Shown here: positions 1 to 5,615 of the stretch, one piece after another
Layout of the letters: each line of letters opens with the position of its first letter
Position numbering within the stretch: position 1 is the stretch's first letter
DNA from: Chloroflexota bacterium
GTDB taxonomy: Bacteria > Chloroflexota > Dehalococcoidia > SM23-28-2 > RBG-16-64-32
Length of the DNA stretch: 11,231 bases
Assembly (NCBI GenBank): GCA_022565075.1
Contig: JADFKG010000058.1
Span: 1-11,231 of the forward strand
Direction: 5' to 3'
Notes under the pieces: model-generated
What the model saw: only the letters and a program-made list of their open reading frames with translations
Databases searched by the model: none
Told to the model about the DNA's origin: nothing
Program-made: the position numbers and the translations under genes

Positions 1-504
1 CACCGGGTCGGCGTTGGCCTCGCCGGTGATCACCGGCATGCTCAGCTGCTTGCCCAGCGACTGCAGCTGCTCGCCGCCGGCGACACGCTCCGGGTCGGCG
101 CCCACGAGCAACGGGCGCTCGCCCGCGTGTCGCAGATGCAGCCCCAGCTTGGCGGCCGTCGTTGTCTTGCCGGAGCCCTTGAGCCCTACGAGCATGATCA
201 CGGTCGGTGGGTTCTTGGCGCGTTCCAGCTTGGCGTGACCACCACCCAGCAGTTCAACGAGCTGCTGACGGACCACGTCGATGATCTGCTGCATCGGCGT
301 TAAGCTCTTCAGGACGTTGGCGCCGATCGCCTTTTCGCGCACCGAGGCCACGAACTCCTTGACGACCTTATAGTTGACGTCCGCCTCTAGCAGCGCCAGG
401 CGCACCTCGCGGAGTGCCTCGTCCAGGTCTTTCTCCGTGACCGTGCCGCGGCTGCCTAGCTTTCGGAAGACGCCTTGCAGCTTATCGGAAAGTGAATCGA
501 ACAT
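1..504 (-). CDS. ffh: Signal recognition particle GTPase Ffh (SRP54), N-terminal part only
   Basis: This is the first 168 residues of Ffh; the gene runs off the left edge. Ffh binds 4.5S/SRP RNA and signal sequences and, with FtsY, targets ribosomes to the membrane. The helical N domain (about 1-95) opens MFDSLSDKLQ and includes the family segment LREVRLALLEADVNYKVVK at 31-49. The G domain starts near 100 with the P-loop GLKGSGKTTT (107-116), then the second GTPase motif DPERVAGGEQL (137-147), which keeps the conserved D137, R140 and Q146. The usual P-loop is GLQGSGKTTT, so K replaces Q at 109; the second motif is usually DTxRxAAxxQL. The ATG at 504 gives the standard N-terminus and I see no SD before it. 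The rest of the G domain and the M domain lie outside the window. Identity is very secure. Confidence 0.96.
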   Translation of the reverse strand, partial: MFDSLSDKLQGVFRKLGSRGTVTEKDLDEALREVRLALLEADVNYKVVKEFVASVREKAIGANVLKSLTPMQQIIDVVRQQLVELLGGGHAKLERAKNPPTVIMLVGLKGSGKTTTAAKLGLHLRHAGERPLLVGADPERVAGGEQLQSLGKQLSMPVITGEANADPV

Positions 505-518
505 GTCTACAGAAGACG

Positions 519-547
519 ATTTTACGGGAACCTGCGTGTGCGAACAA
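519..547 (-). promoter_or_regulatory. Probable sigma70-type promoter of ffh
   Basis: On the minus strand a -35-like TTGTTC (547-542) is followed after 17 bp by TAAAAT (524-519), which matches 5 of 6 consensus -10 bases. Transcription would start near 512, about 8 nt before the ATG at 504. No SD lies in that space, so ffh may be translated from a near-leaderless mRNA. The -35 is weak. The rest of the 85-bp gap to the upstream lipoprotein gene holds no convincing terminator. Confidence 0.45.
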
Positions 548-589
548 GAAAACGCACGGATTGGGCAGGAGCGCAGAGTTTTGCGCGCC

Positions 590-1549
590 CTAGCCGATCA
601 GTTCTTTCAGCGCATCCGCCATCTCGTCCAGCGTGACCAACCCGTCGAACTTGGCGGCGATGTTCCCGTCGGCGTCGACGATGAACACCCACGGCTCGCT
701 CTGCAGGCGCCACTCGTCGACGATCGGCGTGCGGCACTCGTACAGCGCTTCGCACTCGCCATCGCGCACACGCTGCACCTGGTACGGCTCCACGTGCACG
801 AAGTTGGCGACGTCGCTGTACTCGCCGTAAAGGTCGTCGAAGGAGAGCTTCGTCGGCCCGCAGATCCGAGTCTCGCAGAACGCCGGCGTTGTGATCGCGA
901 TCACGGTCGGCAGGCCGGACGTCACGGCGTCGGCGACGGTCATGTCGTGCTGCTCCGGGATCGGGTTCTCAGACGTATCGATCTCTGTGATGTCGTCAAC
1001 ATCCGACAGGAGGAGCTGCTCGCTAAGGGGCGCTGGGTCGCCGACGGCAAGGCCGAACGGCTCCTCCAACACGTTGAACGTCGGGCGCAGCGGCTCCAAC
1101 GTCTGGCCGTCGGCGGTCGTGCCTGATACTTCGACACCCCAGAGGCCCGCCACGTCGAAGTCCACGGTTGTCCGGTAGGCGCCCACTTCGCCCGCCTCGT
1201 GCGTCTCCAGCCCGCCGTCGTCATGCTTGTGCGTGTACGAGCGAGTGATCACGATCGGCTCGGGGGTGCGCTCGAACTTGAGCGTGCCTTCGTCGCTGTC
1301 GAGCAGGAAGAACGCGAAAGTAAGGTCCGCATCCAGCACCAGCGTGCCGGTCTCCTGATCCTCCAGGCCGACGAGAAAGCGGTTCTCACCAACTGCCAGA
1401 TCGCGAGAGATGACGGTGGGCAGTAGCACATCGTCTGGAAGCGGCGTCAGGACGACCCGGTCGCCGTCGTCGCTGCCGCCGCACGCGGCTACGCCGATAG
1501 CAAGCGCACCGAGGAGCGGGAGGAGGAGGCTACGTGTGGTGAAGGGCAT
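590..1549 (-). CDS. Lipoprotein with His-rich beta domain and CxxxxC thioredoxin-like domain
   Basis: 319 residues. A Lys-free but Arg-bearing N-terminus and hydrophobic stretch (7-22) end in a lipobox (VAAC) with C23 as the lipidated residue, so the protein is exported and membrane-anchored. Residues 50-165 look like a beta-sandwich of the FixH/YtkA type (GAYRTTVDFDVAGLWGVEV, 123-141) and contain a His/Asp/Glu-rich loop (H107, H109, H117) that could bind metal. Residues 200-319 resemble a thioredoxin/TlpA-type fold: PTVIAITTPAFCETRICGP (214-232) places C225 and C230 in a CxxxxC rather than CxxC arrangement, and SEPWVFIVDADG (284-295) fits the later core strand. C266 and C272 are extra cysteines. 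The ATG overlaps the last 20 nt of the CDF gene, and AAGGAG at 1563-1568 is a good but rather distant SD (13 nt). It is the last gene of the operon. A role in periplasmic metal or thiol handling is inference. Confidence 0.75.
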   Translation of the reverse strand: MPFTTRSLLLPLLGALAIGVAACGGSDDGDRVVLTPLPDDVLLPTVISRDLAVGENRFLVGLEDQETGTLVLDADLTFAFFLLDSDEGTLKFERTPEPIVITRSYTHKHDDGGLETHEAGEVGAYRTTVDFDVAGLWGVEVSGTTADGQTLEPLRPTFNVLEEPFGLAVGDPAPLSEQLLLSDVDDITEIDTSENPIPEQHDMTVADAVTSGLPTVIAITTPAFCETRICGPTKLSFDDLYGEYSDVANFVHVEPYQVQRVRDGECEALYECRTPIVDEWRLQSEPWVFIVDADGNIAAKFDGLVTLDEMADALKELIG

Positions 1550-2462
1550 GGTGCGAGAGCGTCTCCTTCGTATCGATGCCGCAACAGGCTTCCAGTTCTT
1601 CGTGCAGGGCCCGGGTCTCCAGCTGCAGCGTTGCGTGCTCTATTCTAAACGTACGTGCGAGCATAGTGCGAAGATTCACAAGCACTTCGTGCGTGTCGCC
1701 GTTGCCGCTCGTCTCAACGTGCGCGCTAAGCGACACGAAGCCGGACGTTACAGTCCAGATGTGGAGGTCGTGCACGTTGCCGACGCGCGGCACCTTCAGC
1801 ATCTCGTCTTGCACATCCTGCACGTGTATGTCGGGCGGCGTCGCCTCCAGCAGCACCTGCGTCGACTCCCAGGTGATGCGGAAGGAGCTGATCAGGATCA
1901 GCACACCGATGCCGACGCTGATCAGCGGGTCGAAGATGTACTCGCCGGTGACGGCCATGGCGACGCCGGCGGCGATCACTCCGAAAGAGGCCACCGTGTC
2001 GCCGATCACGTGCAGAAACGCCGAGCGCATGTTCAGGCTGTGGCGGCGCCGGTCGAACAGCAGCGCCACTGCGACGATGTTGCCGGCGAGACCGGCGACG
2101 GCGATCCCCAGCATCGGCCCAGTGTCGACCTCGGGCGGGCTGCCGAAGCGGCTGCCTGCCTGCCAGAAGATATAGCCGGCGATAAGCGCCAATCCGATGC
2201 TGTTCACGAACGCCGCCAGGATCTCGGCCCGGTGGAAGCCGAACGTGCGGCGCGTCGTGGCCGGACGTGCCGCCAGCCAGATCGCGCCCAGGCTCAGGCC
2301 GAGCGCGCCCGCGTCCGACGCCATGTGTCCGCCGTCCGCCGCCAGCGCCAGGCTGCCCGTCAGGATACCGCCGACGACCTCCGCGACGAGAAGCGCAAGT
2401 GTGATGACGAGGGCGATCGCCAGGCGCCGCCTGTCCTCACCCCGTCCGTGCGCGTGGCTCAC
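1530..2462 (-). CDS. Cation diffusion facilitator (CDF) family metal efflux protein, CzcD/ZitB-like
   Basis: 310 residues. CDF proteins are inner-membrane H+-coupled antiporters that export Zn2+, Cd2+ or Co2+. About six TM helices span 15-200. The paired intramembrane metal site is intact: HMASD (46-50, helix 2) and HVIGD (151-155, helix 5), the HxxxD pair typical of Zn/Cd/Co transporters rather than Mn types. The cytoplasmic domain follows with the hallmark HDLHIW (231-236) and EHATLQLE (275-282). The loop after TM4 (DRRRHSLN) is short and His-poor. The tail carries C293, C294 and a His cluster (HHALHH). The reading frame stays open upstream to 2711, but that part has no CDF character and lies inside the ArsR gene. 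The GTG at 2462 overlaps the ArsR stop as GTGA, has GGAG about 10 nt upstream, and gives the normal family start. Translational coupling to the sensor is likely. Confidence 0.93.
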   Translation of the reverse strand: MSHAHGRGEDRRRLAIALVITLALLVAEVVGGILTGSLALAADGGHMASDAGALGLSLGAIWLAARPATTRRTFGFHRAEILAAFVNSIGLALIAGYIFWQAGSRFGSPPEVDTGPMLGIAVAGLAGNIVAVALLFDRRRHSLNMRSAFLHVIGDTVASFGVIAAGVAMAVTGEYIFDPLISVGIGVLILISSFRITWESTQVLLEATPPDIHVQDVQDEMLKVPRVGNVHDLHIWTVTSGFVSLSAHVETSGNGDTHEVLVNLRTMLARTFRIEHATLQLETRALHEELEACCGIDTKETLSHHALHHT

Positions 2463-2812
2463 GTCTGGTGCTCCGGGTGGTAGCGGCTGCAGACGTATAC
2501 TCGGTCGCCGACCTCGACAAGCAAGTCCTCGGCCGCGGCGAGAAGGGCGCGGACCCGCGGCTCTGGTACGGAGTAGTAGGTGCGCCGGCCGCGCTGCTCG
2601 CGCTCGACGAGCCCGCAGTCCCACAGGCATGCCAGGTGGCCGGATACGTTCGGCTGGGAAAGAGCTGTGACCTCGGTGATCTCCGATACGCAGCGGGGTT
2701 CGTTCAGGCAAGCGCGCAGAACGCTCAGGCGGGAGCGATCGGCCAGCCCCTTGAAAAGCGCCGTGATCACGGCGTCGCGAGTCTCACCCTGGTGTCGCGC
2801 TGAGGTCAACAT
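2459..2812 (-). CDS. ArsR/SmtB-family metal-responsive repressor, CmtR-like
   Basis: 117 residues, a winged-helix dimer protein. The HTH core is ALSQPNVSGHLACLWDCGLV (50-69), followed by the wing EREQRGRRTYYS (70-81). Metal ligands are suggested by C62 and C66 in the recognition-helix region (CLWDC) and by C108 near the C-terminus. This is the arrangement known for Mycobacterium tuberculosis CmtR (C57, C61, C102), a Cd(II)/Pb(II) sensor; C35 and C41 are additional. The classic ArsR ELCVCD motif is absent, so arsenite sensing is less likely. The gene directly precedes a CDF efflux gene and overlaps it by 4 nt, as expected for an autoregulated efflux operon. The ATG at 2812 is the only start: a TAA stands in frame just upstream. 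No good SD is present, which fits the predicted very short leader. Which metal is sensed is inference. Confidence 0.93.
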   Translation of the reverse strand: MLTSARHQGETRDAVITALFKGLADRSRLSVLRACLNEPRCVSEITEVTALSQPNVSGHLACLWDCGLVEREQRGRRTYYSVPEPRVRALLAAAEDLLVEVGDRVYVCSRYHPEHQT

Positions 2813-2852
2813 ATCACCACTCAGTTATATGTTGACCGGGGCAGCGAGTCAA
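2804..2852 (-). promoter_or_regulatory. Promoter and ArsR operator (perfect 11-bp dyad) of the metal-efflux operon
   Basis: On the minus strand TTGACT (2852-2847), a 17-bp spacer and TATAAC (2829-2824) form a strong sigma70-type promoter. Transcription should begin near 2817, only about 5 nt before the ATG at 2812. A perfect inverted repeat, GGTCAACATAT (2837-2827) and ATATGTTGACC (2814-2804), separated by 12 bp, covers the end of the spacer, the -10 box, the start site and the start codon. ArsR-family repressors bind such dyads, so binding here would block RNA polymerase. The -35 begins just 7 bp after the gap stop codon. Confidence 0.8.
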
Positions 2853-2859
2853 GCTGAGG

Positions 2860-3876
2860 CTAGAAGCCGCGGTCGGCTATCAGCGCGGAGAGGTCGGCCA
2901 CGCGGCAGGAGTAGCCCCACTCGTTGTCGTACCAGGACACGGCCTTCACGAGGTTGCCGTCAAGCACCAGCGTGCTCAGCGCGTCGACGATCGAGCTGCG
3001 GGGGTCGCCCTTGAAGTCGGTCGAGACCAGCGGCTCGTCGCAGTAGCCCAGGATGCCGCGCAGAGACTCGGTGGCGGCGTCCTTGAAGGCGTCGTTCACC
3101 TCGTCCTTCGTCACCGGCCTCTCCAGCGTGGCCACGAAGTCACAGACCGATACCGTCGGCGTCGGCACCCGGAAGGCCATGCCGTCCAGCTTTCCCGCCA
3201 GCTCCGGCATGACCAGCGTCACGGCCTTGGCGGCGCCGGTCGTCGTCGGGATGATGTTCTGGCCGGCCGAGCGGGCGCGGCGCAGGTCCGTGTGCACGGT
3301 GTCCAGGATCACCTGGTCGTTGGTGTAGGCGTGGATCGTCGTCAGGAAGCCCTTCTCCACGCCGAACGCGTCGTGGAGCACCTTGACCACGGGGGCGATG
3401 CAGTTCGTCGTGCAGGAGGCGTTGGAGAGGACGCTGTGCTTGGCCGGGTCGTAGAGGTGATCGTTGACGCCGAGGACGACGGTCAGGTCTTCGTTCTTCG
3501 CCGGGGCGCTGATGATCACCTTTTTGGCGCCGCCACCGTCGATGTGTGCGCGCGCCGCGTTGCCGTCTGTGAAGAATCCGGTGGACTCGATGACGACTTC
3601 GATGCCTTCGCTGGCCCAGGGAATGGCGCCGGGATCGCGCTCGGCGAAGACCTTGATCGTCTTGCCGTCGACGGTGATCGAATCGTCCGTCGCGGAAATC
3701 TCACCGGCGAACGGGCCGTAGGTGCTGTCGTACTTGAGGAGGTGGGCGTTGGTGTGTGGGCTGGTCAGGTCGTTGACTGCCACGATTTCCAGCTTGTCCG
3801 GGTGCAGCTCGCGCATCGCCTTGTAAACCTGGCGGCCGATGCGTCCGAAGCCGTTGATGCCGATGCGCAGGGTCAT
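2860..3876 (-). CDS. gap: Glyceraldehyde-3-phosphate dehydrogenase, type I
   Basis: 338 residues, full length. It oxidises glyceraldehyde-3-phosphate with NAD(P)+ and phosphate to 1,3-bisphosphoglycerate in glycolysis (reverse in gluconeogenesis), in the cytosol. The Rossmann glycine motif GINGFGRIGR is at 6-15. D36 in AVNDL is the acidic residue that binds the adenosine ribose and favours NAD. The catalytic signature SNASCTTNC (151-159) contains C155, with H182 in TTIHAYTND as the base, and the C-terminal SWYDNEWGYS (314-323) is intact. In the S-loop, where NAD-specific enzymes usually have Leu-Pro, this protein has LDTVHTDLRRAR (191-202), so cofactor preference may be mixed. The ATG at 3876 is preceded by AAGGAG (3881-3886). 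No pgk or tpi follows; the next gene is the arsR operon, 47 bp away with its own promoter. Confidence 0.97.
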   Translation of the reverse strand: MTLRIGINGFGRIGRQVYKAMRELHPDKLEIVAVNDLTSPHTNAHLLKYDSTYGPFAGEISATDDSITVDGKTIKVFAERDPGAIPWASEGIEVVIESTGFFTDGNAARAHIDGGGAKKVIISAPAKNEDLTVVLGVNDHLYDPAKHSVLSNASCTTNCIAPVVKVLHDAFGVEKGFLTTIHAYTNDQVILDTVHTDLRRARSAGQNIIPTTTGAAKAVTLVMPELAGKLDGMAFRVPTPTVSVCDFVATLERPVTKDEVNDAFKDAATESLRGILGYCDEPLVSTDFKGDPRSSIVDALSTLVLDGNLVKAVSWYDNEWGYSCRVADLSALIADRGF

Positions 3877-3893
3877 AGGGCTCCTTTTCCGTG

Positions 3894-3933
3894 GATCCGG
3901 GGCGTGTTCGGCCTCAGTATAGCGGCCCGGATC
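3894..3933 (-). promoter_or_regulatory. Probable gap promoter with flanking 8-bp inverted repeat
   Basis: A good -10, TATACT (3921-3916, minus strand), lies in the 73-bp gap between the sigma gene and gap; the -35 region (around 3939-3945) is poor. GATCCGGG (3933-3926) and CCCGGATC (3901-3894) form an inverted repeat with the -10 in its 24-bp centre. It could be an operator or a stem in readthrough mRNA. No T-run follows, so it does not look like a terminator. Confidence 0.4.
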
Positions 3934-3949
3934 ACGAGCCGCGAACCTG

Positions 3950-4546
3950 CTAGCTGGCGCGCGCTTCGGCGTATGCCAACGACTGCTCTTCCTGCTGCAC
4001 CATGCGGCGGAGGCTGGCCAGCGCCCGGAACTGGATGACGCGAACGGCGCCGACGCTTTTGCCGAGCACGTGGGCGACTTCCAGGTAGGGCAGGTCGTCG
4101 ACGAATCGCATCACTACCACCAGGCGCTGCTCGTGCGGGAGCCGGCTAACGAAGCGCCAGATGCGCTCGCCGCTGCTCTTCGCCTCGCAGGACCATTCCG
4201 GCGAAACGAAGCGGTCTTCGTCCTCAAGGGTCTCCGGCAGCTGCGCGTGATGGCCGTTCTTCTGCGCCTTCTTGTAGTTGATCGTCAGGTTGCCGGCGAT
4301 CCGCAGCAGCCAGGCGATGAACGGCACTCCCCGTTGCTCATAGCGCGGGATGGCCTCAAGCGCTTTCAGGAACGTCTGCGCAGTGAGATCCTCCGCTAGA
4401 ACCGGATCCCCCGTGAGGAAATACGCGTGCCGGAAGACACGCAGGGCGTGTTGCTCATAGATCTCCCCGAACGCTTCCCGGTCTCCCCGGGCCGCTCGTT
4501 CTATGAGCGCGTTGAAGTCGGTCTCGACAGAGGTGGACCGTGGCAT
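3950..4546 (-). CDS. ECF-type RNA polymerase sigma factor (sigma70 family, RpoE-like)
   Basis: 198 residues. ECF sigma factors direct RNA polymerase to stress or envelope promoters. Region 2 spans about 12-95: DREAFGEIYEQHALRVFRHA (22-41), AEDLTAQTFLKALEAIPRYE (51-70) and GVPFIAWLLRIAGNLTINY (73-91), the last holding the -10-recognition helices. Region 4 spans about 132-182, starting with SRLPHEQRLVVVMRFVDDLP (134-153) and an HTH in EVAHVLGKSVGAVRVIQFRA (156-175). There is no long C-terminal extension. An upstream ATG at 4573 adds nine residues, but the ATG at 4546 has a strong AAGGGGAGGG SD (4560-4551) and a normal family N-terminus. No anti-sigma or zinc-finger gene lies beside it: gap follows after 73 bp and the upstream neighbour is divergent. 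Control may be transcriptional, through the repeats at its promoter. Confidence 0.92.
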   Translation of the reverse strand: MPRSTSVETDFNALIERAARGDREAFGEIYEQHALRVFRHAYFLTGDPVLAEDLTAQTFLKALEAIPRYEQRGVPFIAWLLRIAGNLTINYKKAQKNGHHAQLPETLEDEDRFVSPEWSCEAKSSGERIWRFVSRLPHEQRLVVVMRFVDDLPYLEVAHVLGKSVGAVRVIQFRALASLRRMVQQEEQSLAYAEARAS

Positions 4547-4586
4547 GTACCCCTCCCCTTGGGCTCTTAGCACGACGGCTTTCCCT

Positions 4587-4650
4587 CTGAAACCCAGTCC
4601 GCGGGCCTTTCTGGTCTGAGAGACTTGCGGGCTATGTTGCGGGGTTTCAG
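4587..4650 (-). repeat. 9-bp inverted repeat in the sigma-gene 5' leader
   Basis: CTGAAACCC (minus strand 4650-4642) and GGGTTTCAG (4595-4587) are perfect complements 46 nt apart. The first arm begins about 4 nt after the predicted transcription start, so the leader RNA can close into a long stem, with smaller inner pairings such as GTCT/AGAC. The SD at 4560-4551 lies outside the stem. It is not followed by a T-run. Confidence 0.5.
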
Positions 4651-4660
4651 GTTAAGGATT

Positions 4661-4689
4661 AGTTTAGGCTGAAGTCTGAATGAAGTCAA
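4661..4689 (-). promoter_or_regulatory. Promoter of the ECF sigma gene
   Basis: On the minus strand TTGACT (4689-4684), 17 bp, then TAAACT (4666-4661). The start site would be near 4654, giving a leader of about 107 nt to the ATG at 4546. Upstream DNA (4690-4735) is unusually AT-rich for this window and could serve as an UP element. The -35 is embedded in an inverted repeat and direct repeats described separately. Confidence 0.6.
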
Positions 4690-4696
4690 GTCATTC
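4670..4696. repeat. Direct and inverted repeats over the sigma-gene -35 box
   Basis: TGAAGTC occurs at 4670-4676 and again at 4681-4687, exactly 11 bp apart (one helical turn), with a further AAGTC at 4688-4692. GAATGA (4678-4683) and TCATTC (4691-4696) form an inverted repeat around the -35 box. Such placement suggests a regulator binding site; the protein is unknown. Confidence 0.5.
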
Positions 4697-4736
4697 TAAA
4701 ACAAATAATGGCGAATTAGCTTTCTATTATCGCGCG

Positions 4737-4767
4737 TTGACTTATCAACACTCAGTATCCTAATAAT
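4737..4767 (+). promoter_or_regulatory. Probable promoter of the nitroreductase gene
   Basis: TTGACT (4737-4742) is followed by CTAATAAT (4760-4767). The best -10, AATAAT (4762-4767, 5 of 6 consensus), is at 19 bp; a poorer hexamer, CTAATA (4760-4765), gives the ideal 17 bp. Start would be near 4774, about 56 nt upstream of the chosen ATG. Confidence 0.45.
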
Positions 4768-4829
4768 GTCCTGCCTGCAGGATGCACGCAGACACCAGTC
4801 ACGCACCCAGGACCCAACACGGAGGCCTC

Positions 4830-5615
4830 ATGGAATTCAAGGAAGTTATCGGCCGACGACGCTCCATTCGCTTCTTCGATCCCAAACGGCCCGTCGAACG
4901 GGAAAAGATACAGGTCATATTGGAAACGGCGCGTCTCGCCTCCTGCGCCGTCAACGCCCACTGGCTGCGCGCCATCGTCGTAGAGCGCGACAAGATGTCG
5001 CCGGAGAAGCTCAATCAGCTCAAGACGCCCGTGGCAGCGTTGACGCTGGACCTGGCGCCGGTTCACATCTACTTCTTCGTCGACCTCGGTACCGTCGCCA
5101 GAGTCAAAGGGTCGCGCCTGAAAGAGCTGGTGGACGTCGGCGCGCTCGCTCCTTCCCACGGTTGGAGCCACAAGTTCGTCGACGACTTCGTCTACCCGCA
5201 GATCCTCGAGCCGATGACCCGCAACCTCGAGGGCTACGTCCCCGCCGCCTTCGCCGACGCCGGCGGCGCCGCGCAGAACGCGCTCCTCGCTGCCTTCGAC
5301 GAAGGGCTCGGCGCTTGCCTCAACACGCCCAACCCCGTCCTCACGAAGCAGGTCCTCGGCGTGCCCGATGACTGGATCTCGATGTGGGTGCTGCTCCTCG
5401 GCTATCCGGCGGAATCCTGGGAGGCTGGCGGACAGCGACCGCGCCCGGACTTCGAGGAGCTCTACTTCGACGGCGAGTACGGCAAGCCGTTCAAGCGCGA
5501 CCCCGCCGTGGTCGAGAAGTTGAAGGCGGCGAACATGATCCAGGCGCCCGCGCCGCTGCCCGGCCGCCGCGAAGAGATCAAGAAGCTGACCGAGGAGTTA
5601 GGGCTGCCGGAGTAG
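4830..5615 (+). CDS. Nitroreductase-family FMN oxidoreductase
   Basis: 261 residues. The family uses FMN and NAD(P)H to reduce nitro compounds, quinones, enones or flavins. The N-terminus EVIGRRRSIRFFD (5-17) is the usual FMN-phosphate-binding RRSxR segment. ARLASCAVNAHWLRAIVVER (34-53) is the second FMN segment, with A-H-W where many members have Q-P-W. GGAAQNALLAAFDEGLGACL (145-164) and LLLGYPAE (188-195) are the conserved C-terminal core, and RPRPDFEELYFDGEYG (203-218) the typical tail. About 40 residues follow the core, ending in a Lys/Glu-rich helix. The frame is open from an ATG at 4782, but GGAGG at 4821-4825 lies 4 nt before the ATG at 4830, which also gives the family N-terminus. The substrate cannot be told. 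The TAG overlaps the GTG of the next gene by one base. Confidence 0.9.
   Translation: MEFKEVIGRRRSIRFFDPKRPVEREKIQVILETARLASCAVNAHWLRAIVVERDKMSPEKLNQLKTPVAALTLDLAPVHIYFFVDLGTVARVKGSRLKELVDVGALAPSHGWSHKFVDDFVYPQILEPMTRNLEGYVPAAFADAGGAAQNALLAAFDEGLGACLNTPNPVLTKQVLGVPDDWISMWVLLLGYPAESWEAGGQRPRPDFEELYFDGEYGKPFKRDPAVVEKLKAANMIQAPAPLPGRREEIKKLTEELGLPE

Larger units (their letters stand above)
4547..4829. other. AT-rich divergent control region between the sigma and nitroreductase genes
   Basis: This 283-bp region has no gene. From about 4640 to 4770 it is much richer in A and T than the rest of the window. It carries the minus-strand promoter of the ECF sigma gene with its repeats, a plus-strand promoter candidate for the nitroreductase gene, and a small inverted repeat TCCTGC/GCAGGA (4769-4774 and 4777-4782) just after that promoter. 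Confidence 0.7.

Noticed and set aside
567..586. Short inverted repeat (GCGCA/TGCGC type) after the lipoprotein gene as a terminator
   Set aside because: Only about 5 bp of stem and no T-run in the direction of transcription.
1410..2483. 357-residue plus-strand frame over the CDF gene, and similar ones at 374-1126, 3292-4038 and 10079-10798
   Set aside because: All are antisense to well-supported genes, show low-complexity Arg/His/Val-rich translations and lack motifs.
2463..2711. Upstream extension of the CDF reading frame (393 instead of 310 residues)
   Set aside because: The extra residues have no membrane or CDF character and lie in the ArsR gene; the GTGA overlap gives a normal start.
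4599..4604. CCGCGG palindrome and repeated GCGGGC in the sigma leader as separate sites
   Set aside because: Six-base GC palindromes are expected by chance in this composition.
4766..5371. 201-residue Arg-rich plus-strand frame over the nitroreductase
   Set aside because: It is a +1 shadow; the FMN-binding segments are all in the other frame.
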